From: Lepus europaeus
Lineage: Eukaryota > Chordata > Mammalia > Lagomorpha > Leporidae
DNA length: 64,000 nt
Reading direction: 5' to 3'
Assembly (NCBI RefSeq): GCF_033115175.1
Contig: NC_084850.1
Location: 109,475,939-109,539,938 of the forward strand
Positions 41,107 through 50,911 of this stretch are shown here, in pieces (the first letter of the stretch is position 1; every line of letters begins with the position of its first letter). A model generated the notes under the pieces. It was not told where the DNA came from. It worked only from the letters and a program-made list of their open reading frames with translations, and did no database searches. Made by a program: the position numbers and the translations under genes.

Positions 41107-41449
41107 TTTTTTTTTTTTTTTTTTGATAGGCAGAGTGGACAGTGAGAGAGAGACAGAGAGAAAGGTCTTCCTTTGCCGTTGGTTCACCCTCCAATGGCCG
41201 CCGTGGTAGGCGCGCTGCGGCCGGCACACTGCGCTGATCCGATGGCAGGAGCCAGGTGCTTCTCCTGGTCTCCCATGGGGTGCAGGGCCCAAGCACTTGG
41301 GCCATCCTCCACTGCACTCCCTGGCCACAGCAGAGAGCTGGCCTGGAAGAGGGGCAACCGGGACAGGATTGGTGCCCCGACCGGGACTAGAACCCAGTGT
41401 GCCGGTGCCGCAAGGCGGAGGATTAGCCTAGTGAGCCGTGGCGCCGGCC
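41107..41449 (-). mobile_element. CSINE, young poly(A) type, antisense, inserted in L1, with TSD
   Basis: Starts (T)nGATAGGCAGAGTGGACAGTGAG and ends GAGCCGTGGCGCCGGC. TSD TTCTTCTCCCAG at 41094-41105 and 41450-41461. Shares the CTGCGGCCGGCACACTGCGC segment with the copy at 37966. Confidence 0.97.
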
Positions 41450-41830
41450 TTCTTCTCCCAGTTTTATTATTGTGCCTCTTACATTTAGGTCCATGATCCG
41501 TTTGGAGGGAACTTTTGTGTATGATGTGCGGTCAGGATCTAAACTCATTGCTTTGCATGTGGACACCCGGTAGTCCTTTCCCACTGAATGGCCTTGGTGC
41601 CTTTGTTGAAAAGGTGCCGCCACACTCACCCTAAATGGAAGGGTTTCCTTCTGGACTCTGAGTCCTGTCCCAGTGATGGCTGTGTCCCTCCTCATGCTAC
41701 TCCCGCACTGTCTTGACTGCAGCCTGGCAGCAGGTTTTGAATCAGGCAATACCAGTCCTCCAAGGTTCTCCTGCCTTCCAAAGGTGTTTCGGCTGTTCTG
41801 ACATCGTCACGTGCTATTCGACAGAGCTCC

Positions 41831-42485
41831 TGAACGCACGCAGAAGGTTAGCGGGCAGTGCGTGCCCATGGGTGGTGAGGGTGACAAGTGGGAACAGCTG
41901 CCCTCTAAGGAGCTATAATTAGGCCTCAGAAGATGGGACAGCCATGGACTGGGGAGCCATGGACAGAGTTGTCCCAGAGATGCGAAGCCGGGCTTTTGTA
42001 CCCCTGTATCAGCCGAGGGTAGCTGAAGATTACCTCCTCCTGTGACCCAGCCGAGTGCCCGGTGACGGGCCCAGCTGTGAGCAGACAGCAGCTGGTAATA
42101 CAGCCGCTGGGGCACGGACACATTGGTACTGACCTGGGACTCTGGTGCTCTTGTGTTGGGAGGTACCTGTGCCTCCTTTGGGAAGGCCTCCCCTGGGATT
42201 CTGAATGGGTTTATTGCCTGGGAAACTTAAAAAAGAAGGGCTGGTCTGTTGCGTGGCCCCGGCTGCTAATCAGCGTCTCCGTCCCCCTACCATCCCCCCT
42301 GGATGCCTCTGCTCATCCAGGCAGCTCTCCTGTCGGGGCGGACCGGTCTGTGGCTGCACGGAGGTCAGCCTGAGGAGCACTGCCTTCTCGGGCTGACATT
42401 GCCGTACTCACCTGGTGTCCATGCACACTAGAGGTGAGGCGGTCACGATGACGTTGCGCCAGAGCGGACTCCGGCGGCGGAGGCT
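41831..42485. other. Unique non-coding sequence
   Basis: GC-rich single-copy-looking sequence. Frames at 42062-42396 are unremarkable. No gene or named repeat. Confidence 0.4.
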
Positions 42486-42815
42486 TGACTTATTATTATT
42501 ATTATCATTTGAAAGGCAGAGAGAAATAGAGACAGAGCCAGAGACGAAGAGTTACAGAATCTTCCATCCTATCCTACCCACTGGCTCACTCTCCAAGTGC
42601 CCAGAGGCTGGAACCAGGAGCTGGGAAGTCAAACCAGGTCTCCCACATGCGTGGCAGGGATCCATCTACTTGAGCCATCCCTGCTGCCTCCCAGGGTCCA
42701 CATTAGCAGGAAGCTGGGATCGGGGGCTGCGGCTGGGGCTTGAACTCAGGAACTCCTGTGTGAGATGCAGGTGTCCCCAAAGGCATCTTAACTGCTAGGC
42801 CGAACGCTTGCCCTG
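42486..42815 (-). mobile_element. CSINE, antisense, old
   Basis: ATTATTATTATTATCATTTGAAAGGCAGAG at the tail, then CACTGGCTCACTCTCCAAG and GTCTCCCACATGCGTGGCAGGGATCC, ending ACTGCTAGGCCGAACGCTTGCCC. Strongly diverged; the tail is now an ATT repeat. Confidence 0.85.
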
Positions 42816-42831
42816 GCATGGATGAGCTTTT

Positions 42832-43165
42832 TTTCTTTTTTTTTTCTTATAGATTTTACTTATTTATTTGAGAGGTAGAGTTACAGACAGTAAGAAGGAG
42901 AGACAGAGAGAAAGGTCTTCCATCTGCTGGTTCACTCCTCCAAATAGCTGCCAATCCGAAGCCAGGAGCCAGGAGCCTCTTCTGGGTCTGCCCACGCAGG
43001 TGCAGGGGCCCAAGGACTTGGGCCATCTTCCACTGCTTTCTCAGGCCACAGCAGAGAGCTGGATGGGAAGAGGAGCAGCTGGGACTCAAACCAGTGCCCA
43101 TATGGGATGCCGGCACCGCAGGTGGAGGAGTATTACCTACTGCGATGCACCACGGCGCTGGCCCC
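42832..43165 (-). mobile_element. CSINE, antisense, with degenerate TSD
   Basis: Tail TATAGATTTTACTTATTTATTTG, CTTCCATCTGCTGGTTCACTCC, ending CACCACGGCGCTGGCCCC. Flanks TGGATGAGCTTTT / TGGATGAATTTTC suggest an imperfect TSD. Confidence 0.95.
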
Positions 43166-43479
43166 TGGATGAATTTTCATCAAGATCCTTGGGCACCATG
43201 CCGCTCGTCCTTCTGTGTGCCCCGCCCCTCTGCAGACAGTGCTGCTGCCGCTGCTGTGCAGACCTTCCTGGTTTCTCTGGCCAACATTTGTCCTCACTGA
43301 TGAGACAGACTGGAGGCAGGAAGCCCCCAGGCATGGGGCTTGCAGCCAGCCGTCTCTGACAAGGACCCATAAGGAGAGGACACAGAAATCCGAGCAGTCT
43401 CCACCGGACTCAGCAAGTCCGACTTGCTGTGGTCATGCGAGCTGTAATCCAAGTATGTGGCAATCACAAGTGCAGCCCT
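43166..43479. other. Unique sequence between two CSINEs
   Basis: No named repeat or exon. TGCAGACAGTGCTGCTGCCGCTGCTGTGCAG is a short CTG-rich patch at 43231-43260. Confidence 0.4.
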
Positions 43480-43490
43480 CCTTTTATTTT

Positions 43491-43828
43491 TATTATTAGT
43501 ATTATTTTTTGGACAGGCAGAGTGGATAGTGAGAGAGAGAGAGACAGAGAGAAAGGTCTTCCTTTTTGCCATTGGTTCACCCTCCAATGGCCGCTGCGGC
43601 CGGCGCATCTTGCTGATCCGAAGCCAGGAGCCAGGTGCTTCTCCTGGTCTCCCATGCGGGTGCAGGGCCCAAGGACTTGGGCCATCCTCCACTGCCTTCC
43701 CGGGCCACAGCAGAGAGCTGGCCTGGAAGAGGAGCAACCGGGATAGAATCCGGCACCCCGACTGGGACTAGAACCCTGTGTGCCGGCGCCTCAAGGCGGA
43801 GGATTAGCCTGTTAAGCCACGGCGCCGG
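43491..43828 (-). mobile_element. CSINE, young poly(A) type, antisense, with TSD
   Basis: GGACAGGCAGAGTGGATAGTGAGAG at the 3' side, ending GAGCCTGTTAAGCC-type tRNA-like sequence and ACGGCGCCGG. TSD CCTTTTATTTT at 43480-43490 and 43829-43839. The poly(T) has decayed to TATTATTAGTATTATTTTTT. Confidence 0.97.
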
Positions 43829-43839
43829 CCTTTTATTTT

Positions 43840-44099
43840 GAAATTTTCAGATCCATCAACTGGGTTAGGTAGTAGAGGGAAATTGTCTCCTAGGTCTTAG
43901 ATGTAAAAGGAAGAACTCTAAGACCTAGTCTCCCTTCTGAGGGTGATGGTTGAGGAGCGGACTGCAAAGGATAGCCCACGAGACCAACCTGACCCACAGT
44001 GGCTATGGAGGCCAGAAAGGCCTGTGAAATGGGGAACATTTGCCATCTGGGCTCCTGTAGGACAAGGCTGCCAACTTCTAGTTTAGGAGACTAGACAGG
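43840..44099. other. Unique sequence
   Basis: No named repeat. Short imperfect self-similarity (TCCTAGGTCTTAG / CTCTAAGACCTAG) at 43889-43929 could form a hairpin. Confidence 0.4.
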
Positions 44100-44300
44100 C
44101 AATTAGTCAGACACTAGCTGCTGTAACAAACAAATCCAGAATCCCGGCGGTCCAGCTCAGTCAAGGAGTCCTCTGTGTTCCTGTTAGCCGCCAATGCAGG
44201 TGTGGAGTCCGCTCCAGGCAGGCAGTCAGGGGCCCACTGTGGGAGGCTCGTTCCCTCTAGCTGGCTGGCACCCTTCCCACAGCTGCTGGAAGTGGTGGCT
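44100..44300 (-). mobile_element. Possible LTR relic (MaLR/ERVL type), antisense
   Basis: CACTAGCTGCTGTAACAAACAAATCCAGAATC and AATGCAGGTGTGGAG resemble the antisense 3' end of an old LTR (TGCTGTAACAAACAACCC...AGTCCAATGCAGGTG). Only about 150 bases support it. Confidence 0.4.
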
Positions 44301-44760
44301 GCTAATTGCTCACAGCTGCACCGTTATCCAGATAGTTGTCCTCACTTGACAGCCAGCCACTCCATCCAGAAATGCCCGAGGGGCTTGGCAGCCCGGAGGG
44401 CAGCCCACGGCCCCTGGTTGACGGAGATGGGGCTGCGAATGCCTGGCTCTTTGGCCCCAAGTGGATACAACTCTGTGAAGCCGGTCCATGAACTTGTACC
44501 CAGATCTCCTTGTGGGATCAGAGGCTGAACTTCATCTGCAACTCCCTGTGGCCTTAGATTCTTCCCTGCTTCTCTAACTCCTCTGCAGGTTTCCCTGGAA
44601 ACATTCTGCCAGGAACCCCCGTGCGTGCGTAGGGATCCCCGTGTCCAACTCTGCCTGGAGGAACCTAACCTAGCACCTCAGGCTGCTATGACCTTATGGT
44701 TCTGCCTTTTGCAAAACGTGCTTTCAAGGTTCAAGGTCACCCTGTTGCATTATCCCATGG
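44301..44760. other. Unique sequence
   Basis: No recognised repeat or gene. Confidence 0.4.
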
Positions 44761-44762
44761 CG

Positions 44763-44866
44763 GGTGGGGGGGAGGGGGAGAGAGAGAGAGGGAGAGAGGG
44801 AGAGAGAGAGAGAGGGAGAGAGGGAGAGAGGGAGAGAGGGAGAGAGGGAGAGAGGGAGAGAGAGAA
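44763..44866. repeat. (GAGAGAGG)n purine minisatellite
   Basis: About 100 bp of GA/GAGG units starting with a G-rich segment. Both flanks are unique, so it is not a SINE tract. An all-purine strand of this length is triplex-prone. Confidence 0.95.
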
Positions 44867-46410
44867 TGGAGGAGGCCTCTTAATATCCCGGTCCCTTTTT
44901 CTCACACTTGGTGGGTGAAAGCTAGTGTCTCCTCCAGATGAAAGAGGCTTCAACACATCTTTCACTGTGTGCCCAGGAAGAAGCAGCAGTTTTGGTGAGC
45001 ATTTGTCCGTCTCTGCCCCGAGGCACATGTCTGAAACGATTCCAGAATAAAATCTCAGCTCAAGACGATCAGGCAAGAGCAGGTGGCAAGGAAGAACATG
45101 ATGACTTTCTCCACGTGCGGACTGGCCGTTGGCACCCCCTGTTCCTCACGGCGCCCCAGCCTTCCTTGCGGGTCAGTGGCTTCTGCAGGATCACCCCCCC
45201 CTCCAGGCACTAGACCAATGCGTGGGTTGGAGAAGGAGCAGAATCAATGCTTAGTAAACCAAACCACTGTGGGTGAGGGCAGTAGCAGGCGGGGGGCGGG
45301 GGTGGGGGATGGCCGTTTTGCTGGCCTTGGCATGGTGGGGCAGATCTGCAGCAGCGTGCAGGGTGCATGGGTGGTGTCCCTAGCAGGCAGAATGGTGAGA
45401 GACAGCAGCTTTTCAAATACAGTTCCCATCCTTCTGCAACCAGGAGGGGCGCTTCCTGGGGCTCAATCCACCCTTTGGCGGGCCGCAGATTCTTTCCCTG
45501 ATGGGCACAGCCGCATCTCCGGTACCTCCAAACAAACAGCTCCTTTGCTCCCCTCCAACACAGCTGCCTTGCCTATTAGCAACTGCAGATGTTCTGCTAG
45601 AAGAAGAGTTTATCTCTGCTCTCCGTCTCCCTTCTAAGGTTGTCTTGGTGGCCTCTCTCCTCTACATTCTTGGCCTGCTTTGGTCTCCCTGCCTGCTCAT
45701 TAGTTTCTGAGTCTGGATATTTCTTGCCTTGATAATCTGCGGCCCCCTTGGCTGGGGGCCTGCCTGCCTCTCATTAGCAGTTGTAGTCCTTGTGGGGATC
45801 ACAGGGAACCCCTATAGAAGTCATATTTGTAAGTATCTGCTGGAAGGGTAACAACGAGATCATAGAGAAGTGAACAGAACACAGTAATTAAAAACATCGC
45901 CTGCTCACCAATGGTGCCCTGCCCTTAATGAATCACATTAAGACAGGATTCAAAGGAGGCCCGAGTTTGCTCCGAGAGTTGGAGGGATAGGCTAAGAAGG
46001 GGCCGTGTGGGCTCTTAATGCAAACCAGGCACTTTGGAGTTAAGCCTGGGGTTATCTTCTTCAGCATCTCATACTTCATTTTACGGAAACCCCTGCAGAC
46101 ATTGTCTTGTCTGTCAGGGACAGCTCGCCATACGATTCCGATGTCGGGCACCAGGATTTGCATGTTGGGGACTGGCCCACATATGTCTAACTATTGGCAA
46201 AATGTTTTTGAATGCCAGCTTTAAAATTCCTGCTGAAAGAGTGCCTGCTGCCCCGGAGATGTCTCTTCTGCATATTCTTAGAAACAGAACAATAAACAAG
46301 GATACTTGGAAGGAAAAGGACAGCTTTCCCCGATTGCCACGTGAAATACAACTTTGTTATTGCAGCCTCCTGCTCTGCCTTTGGGAAAGCTGGGATTACA
46401 TGTTCTTTTC
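44867..46410. other. Unique non-coding sequence
   Basis: About 1.5 kb without a named repeat. Frames at 45083-45637 and 46034-46423 were read for domains and none was recognised. 45280-45310 is G-rich. Confidence 0.4.
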
Positions 46411-47334
46411 TCCAGTGTATTAAAAAAAAAAAAAGTGAGACATTGCCTTCGAGTTAATCTGCAGAACTTTGAACTAAAATGAGGTTTCTTTCCAGAACGC
46501 TATCCCAGAAAATGACACAGCAGGTTGCCAGGAGCCAAAGCAGGGGAGACTGGAAGGGCACGGTTGTAGCGCGGGGAAACTTGGGACAGTGGTGTTTTGT
46601 CATTTTTTTGAGTCTGGGTCTCCCGCTGGCCCCTATCCACCTGCCAGAGGTGACTCACACCCCCACCAGGCCTCGCAGTAAATATACTCCTTGGATTTCT
46701 GAACAAGAGTCAGATTCGGTGCCCTCAGTCGGTCTCTTCTGTAAGCTGACTTTGCAGCTGTGGGCCATGGCTAAAGGCTAGACTAGGCTCAGCTTGCCGG
46801 CATTTTGAACAGAGCTGTCTGTTGGCAGGGAGTTTCGAGGCGAGAACGAGGGAAGAGGCAAGAGTCTGTGAAGTTGCCTGCTCACGGGGTGCCGTTGACT
46901 ATTGTGACCCAAGCTCAAAGCCGGGCCTGCACGACTTGTTCTGGGGCCATTTGATTCGTGGCTGCCCTGTAGAGTAGCTCTCAGGCGTTTGCTTGTCCTA
47001 AAGGAAGCCTCTGGGAAGCCATCGCCCTGGGCCTCACAGCCCCGCCCCGCAGAAGAAAAGAACCCACTGCCTGCTGCGGGTTGAGGCTGTGGGCTGCGGG
47101 CCGCCCGTGCCAGGCTTGCAGAGGCCCCTGCCAACTCGGCACTTCCACATCCCCGTCTGGCCTTTGCCTGTGCATCTTCTGCCAGCCTGTGCCACCCCAG
47201 CGCTGATGCCTGGGCCCCTCCCGCCTCTGCAAATGTGCCCCAGCCGTGTCGTGTCGGGAAGGGAGCTTGGTAGGCCACGCCTTCAGTTCTTCATTTCCAG
47301 CTTCTGTCCTCCTACCCAGTGGCAGGGTGGCCAC
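46411..47334. other. Unique sequence, GC-rich in its second half
   Basis: 46420-46480 is AT-rich; 46980-47270 is GC-rich with scattered CpGs. The 166-codon minus-strand frame over 46778-47278 is GC-driven and has no family resemblance. Confidence 0.4.
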
Positions 47335-47480
47335 GTTCTTAATGCTAATTTTCAAGAAGTGCCAGGCCTCTGCTCATTTGCAAATCATCATGCTTAATTT
47401 GCATAGCAGATCCAGGAGGCCCTAACTCCACATATGGAAAATGGAATCCGGTCTAAATAAGATAAATGGATTAGGTCAGC
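47335..47480. promoter_or_regulatory. Candidate enhancer with paired octamer motifs
   Basis: A palindromic ATTTGCAAAT (47376-47385) and a canonical octamer in reverse, ATTTGCAT (47397-47404), lie about 20 bp apart. TTCTTAATGCTAATTTTC and AAATAAGATAAATGGATTAGG are nearby. POU-factor binding is a reasonable inference; function is untested. Confidence 0.4.
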
Positions 47481-47878
47481 TGACTGCAACTGTAGCCACG
47501 GCCGACCCACAGGCCCAGCGCACAGGAAACTCCGCACGAGGTTTGTCAATCAGGCAATTTATTCCGATCCTGGAAGTGGAGCAGCAGGATGTGTGCGCAC
47601 GCTCGCGCTCAGGCACGCTGCGCCCCTGCTGGGAAATAGGCCATCAGGCAGTCCCTGCACGGGGCTGGCGTGGCCTCTGAGCCCCCAGCTGAGGGGAGGG
47701 GAAGCTCCTGCAGACCACCTGCCTTCAAGGATCCTCTGTCGGCAAGAAGGTTTGGGCCTGCAGACTGCGGGTGGCCAGCGGAAAGTCAGTCTCCTTGAAC
47801 TTGCTGGCTCAGTGACCAGCAGCTGAAAGACTGGCAACAACATTGCTGGAAGGAGAGGCCTGGGAGCCTTTCAGGCTT

Positions 47879-47920
47879 CCCCCCCCCACCTCCCCACCCC
47901 CATCCCCCCCCCCCCCCCCG
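47879..47920. repeat. C-rich low-complexity tract
   Basis: Several C runs, the last of about 15, with short interruptions. The opposite strand is G-rich and could form a G-quadruplex. Confidence 0.9.
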
Positions 47921-48029
47921 GCTCTTCCCCAGCCTGATCCTCAGAGGCCTGCCGTGCTGGGTCAGCCATCTAGGGCGGCCAGGCCTGGGCAGCAGGATCT
48001 GGGGATGCAGGAAGCCACGGATCACGCTC

Positions 48030-48053
48030 GGTGGTGGTGGTGGTGGTGGTGGG
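48030..48053. repeat. (GTG)n trinucleotide repeat
   Basis: About eight perfect GTG units. Confidence 0.95.
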
Positions 48054-48170
48054 AGGACAATTCTGCTGGCAGCTGGCCACTTGCTGCTGCCCACCTCTTC
48101 AGCTGTCTCGGCTTGACACATGGGTCTCCGCAGCTGACCCCCACCCTTGCGCGACATGGAGCATCCATCA

Positions 48171-48310
48171 TGACAGTGCCATCCAGAGCAATGGCAGGTG
48201 GCCCGTCATTTTTATCAGACAATTGAGGAAGCGAGTTGCGGGTGTCGAGGCTGCTCCCGTGGATTAATACGCTGTGATATAGGCACCTTTGGCAATTAGT
48301 TAATGGGCTG
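48171..48310. promoter_or_regulatory. Candidate regulatory block
   Basis: CAGACAATTGAGGAAGCG, GTGGATTAATACGCTGTGATATAGG and TTGGCAATTAGTTAATGGGC form a compact non-repetitive cluster of homeodomain-like cores. Confidence 0.3.
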
Positions 48311-48580
48311 GCTATGTGCGGTAGGCTTCTTTGGCTTTCTGTCTCGGGATTAATGCCCCAAGATGACAGATGGGAACCTAAAATCTCTCAGCGAAAGAAA
48401 ACAAGCGTGCAGTGGGGGGGCGGTGGGAAGGGTGGCCCAAGTCCCACGGGGCTGGGGCTGCAGGGCTGTCGGCAGCAGTGGCAGGGGGAGGCAAGTGCCA
48501 TTTGGTCAGGGAGGAAGGGAGCTGTGTGGCCAAGGAAGCAGCCCGAGATTGCTTTACGGACGGGGGTTTTTGGAGACGGC
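48311..48580. other. Unique sequence, G-rich
   Basis: G-rich single-copy sequence with no gene or named repeat. Confidence 0.4.
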
Positions 48581-48582
48581 TG

Positions 48583-49080
48583 TGTGTGTGTGTGTGCTGT
48601 GTACAGGGGTGTGCACCTGTGACTGTGGATATGGATGTGCATGTCTGTGCGTGTGCGGAAGGAGTGCGGGAGTCTGTGCGTGCTCATGTCTGCACAAGAG
48701 TGGGTGTGTAGGCGCCGGGGCTGCAGCATAGCAGGGAAAGCTGCTACCTGCAGTGCCGGCATCCCATGTGGGTGTCGGTTCGAGTCTCGGCTGCTCCACT
48801 TCTGATCCAGCTCCCTGATAATGGTATGGGAAAGCAATGAAAGATGGCCCAAGTGCTTGGGCCCCTGCACTCAAGGGGGAGACCCGGAAGAAGCTCCTGG
48901 CTCCTGATTGGCTCAGCCCTGGCCATTGCAGCCATTTGGGGAAGATCTTTCTGTCTGTCTCTCCCTCTCTCTGTAATGCTGCCTTTCAAATAAATAAATA
49001 AATCTTTTTTAAAAAAAAAAAAAACCTGTGTGTGTATGTGTGGAGTGTGTGTGTACTGTATGTCAATATATGTGTGTGCC
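48583..49080. repeat. TG-rich region split by a CSINE
   Basis: TG-rich sequence with short (TG)n runs lies at 48583-48710 and resumes at 49025-49080. The CSINE at 48711-49024 sits between, so the element apparently inserted into an existing TG-rich stretch. Confidence 0.85.
48711..49024 (+). mobile_element. CSINE, sense, inserted in TG-rich sequence
   Basis: Starts GGCGCCGGGGCTGCAGCATAGCAGG, has a near-perfect B box (GGTTCGAGTCTCGG), and ends CTTTCAAATAAATAAATAAATC with an A tail. The low-complexity flanks make the TSD hard to define. Confidence 0.95.
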
Positions 49081-49518
49081 ATTCCGGGGCTGGGCACACG
49101 GAGGCCAGCCAGGCTCTGGCTCAGGTCGAATCCACCCGGCTCCTGACTGGCTGTGCTGTTTGCTCAGGGCTCCTCTCTGTCCCCAGCGGGCATGCACAGC
49201 CCCTGTGGTTCCTGGGCTGCAGGGCTTCACTTGCTGGCCTCTGTCTTCTCCATGCGACATGAGCCACAGGCTGTCCTCTTCCTCATCTACTGTCCTAGAA
49301 GGCACGCATGCTCAGAAGCTTCTGGCCTGAGGGTATCGAGGCCAGTCACTGCGAGGGGAAACATTTCCCGGGAACATTCAGGATTGGGAAGAAGGCTGGG
49401 GGAGGTAGCCCAGAAATAACGCCAGCGAGCGTTATTACAAGGGTCTCTCAGGGTGCTAACAGCAGCTGGGCCTCTGTAAGGTCAGGTGGCACAGGATGCC
49501 CCGGGGAGGTGTTTAAAA
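49081..49518. other. Unique sequence
   Basis: No named repeat or exon. CATTTCCCGGGAACATTC and AACGCCAGCGAGCGTTATTACAAG contain short palindromes. Confidence 0.4.
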
Positions 49519-49765
49519 TGCTGGCGTCAGGTGATTAAGTCATGTTTGGGATGACCACATCCTACATGGGAGTGCCTGGTTCCAGCTCTGGCTACTCCAC
49601 TTCCCATCCAGCTTCCTGCTAGTGCATCCTGGGAGGTAGCAGGTGCTGGCTCAGGTTACTTGTGTCCCAGCCAGCCATATGGAAGACCTGAGTTGAATTC
49701 CTGACTGCTGACTTCAGCCTGGCCCAGCCCAGGCTTGCAGGGGGTGGGGGTGGGGGTGGTGGATT
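49519..49765 (+). mobile_element. CSINE, sense, old and 3'-degenerate
   Basis: CATCCTACATGGGAGTGCCTGG, CTCCACTTCCCATCCAGCTTCC and GACTTCAGCCTGGCCCAGCCC identify a diverged CSINE body. The CT tract and AAATAAAT tail are gone, replaced by a GGGGGT repeat at 49739-49758. Confidence 0.75.
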
Positions 49766-49769
49766 TAAT

Positions 49770-50280
49770 TCAAATAACGTAATGCACAACACATGATTTC
49801 TGCTTCATATAATTGGGATGCTTTGGAGTACAGGCATGGCTGGCTCCGGGGCACACGGCATATTGACAGCTCTTTCTCTTTCTCTTCCACTTGTCTGGGC
49901 TCTGCTTCTCTCTGCGCTGCCTCCACGCCATGCAGCAGGAAAACCTGCTGTCTTCACGGTCTCCCGCCTTAGCAACCTTCTGGAACCGGCTTCTTTCTCT
50001 CCTGATTTGAGCATTTGCCGGTTTCTCTGAGGCACAACTAATCCCAGCATGGTTAATTGCAAGCCACGCCAGAGCTGCGCATCTTCGGTCCTCATGAGCC
50101 AGCGGAAGGCGGGCTCCGGCACGTTGCTGGTCTCGGGTCTTCCGCTGTTCTCTCTGCACGGCCGTCATTCTCTGCCGGTGCACACCTTTTGCAGGAAATC
50201 AGTCGCAGCATCCCTTCTAGGTCCGCAGACCCGGCCTTCTGCAGGTGGGGAGGCAGGGATGGATCATGCTGACTCCTCGA
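49770..50280 (-). other. Possible ancient interspersed repeat, unclassified
   Basis: CTGGCTCCGGGGCACACGG, TTCTCTTTCTCTTCC and GGCTCTGCTTCTCTCTGCGCTGCC, then CCTTAGCAACC, resemble an old mammalian repeat in antisense. I cannot assign the family, and the 137-codon minus frame across it is not a gene I know. Confidence 0.3.
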
Positions 50281-50454
50281 GGCTTGGTCCCTTATTGCCT
50301 CGTGGCTGAGGTTGGGCAAGGGGCATAGGATGATGGCAGCAAGAGCCACACTAGAAGTGCAGGGAAATAGATGCGAGCTGCTAAACAACACGTGTGTTCA
50401 TGGGGGGCGGGGGAGAGGGGACTTACACCTGCTGCCACAGCCCCGGGCTTCTCC
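50281..50454. other. Unique sequence
   Basis: Sequence leading into the dispersed repeat; no gene. Confidence 0.35.
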
Positions 50455-50772
50455 TGTGTTCCTCCTGCAGCTGCTGGGGACACAGGGAAGGGGGGAGCCA
50501 TCACAATGCCATCCTCCAAGGAGGAAGTCAGGGACAGGGCTGGGCCGGCTGAGTAGCAGGGCGAGGACAAGGAGGGGAAGTGGAGAGCGGCTCTGATAGG
50601 CCTCAGCCCATTAAGAGACTGAGAAGGGGAGCACAGCTGGCCCAACTTGGCAGGGCCCCAGCAGTATTCTGCGTTCATTTTCCCTAAAACAAAGATGTCA
50701 GGGGAAGCCGCCGCATGGCAGGGCTGCCTGCAGAGAGGCAGTGTCGCGTGACCAGGAACTGTGACCTCCTGG
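50455..50772. repeat. Unclassified dispersed repeat, copy 1
   Basis: Contains blocks shared with 62071-62223: D (TGTTCCTCCTGCAGCTGCT at about 50457-50475), B in inverted orientation (50481-50517), A (50527-50580, 49 of 54 identical by eye) and C (50737-50772, 29 of 36). Block order differs from copy 2. A (TG)n run follows at 50864. Confidence 0.7.
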
Positions 50773-50863
50773 CCTGAGCACAGGATGTCGCAGGGCCCCA
50801 AGGAGTGGTTGACTCATCTTACCCCAGGAAACAGGCCAGGCATCCAGGTGCAGCTAATCAGAT

Positions 50864-50911
50864 TGTGTGTGTGTGTGTATGTGTGTGTGAGTGGGTGTGT
50901 GCGCGCTCACA
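50864..50911. repeat. (TG)n microsatellite
   Basis: TG run with a few interruptions (TATG, GAGTGGG), ending in GTGCGCGCTC. It follows copy 1 of the dispersed repeat, as a (TG)n also follows copy 2. Confidence 0.9.

Larger units (their letters stand above)
39560..41830 (-). mobile_element. Old L1 (L1M type) fragment, antisense, split by three CSINEs
   Basis: Antisense L1 landmarks in order: CCTTTAGCAGTCATGGCC, CTTCATCCATGTTGTAATATGC, GTAATATTCCACTGTG, GAATAATGCTGCTATGAGC, GGGGTGGAATTACTCGC, CATTTTACATTCCCACC, ACATTTAGGTCCATGATCCG, GTCCTTTCCCACTGAATGGCC and CAATACCAGTCCTCC. CSINEs at 40016, 40460 and 41107 interrupt it. Only pieces of ORF2 and the 3' part remain, with no intact frame. Confidence 0.9.
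47481..48170. other. Unique sequence with C-rich and GTG simple repeats
   Basis: GC-rich. C-runs cluster at 47879-47920 and a (GTG)n run sits at 48030-48053. The His/Trp/Val-rich frames here come from the repeat. Confidence 0.45.

Noticed and set aside
44763-44866. CRISPR-like array
   Set aside because: Units are short contiguous purine repeats without unique spacers, and the DNA is clearly mammalian.
45933-46423. Possible processed pseudogene around the frames at 45933-46423
   Set aside because: Both strands were read for ribosomal or housekeeping protein motifs; none matched well enough to name.
46778-47278. 166-codon minus-strand frame
   Set aside because: GC-driven, Ala/Arg/Gly-rich, without a domain or supporting signals.
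48022-48222. His-rich peptide frame
   Set aside because: The His run is the translated (GTG)n trinucleotide repeat.
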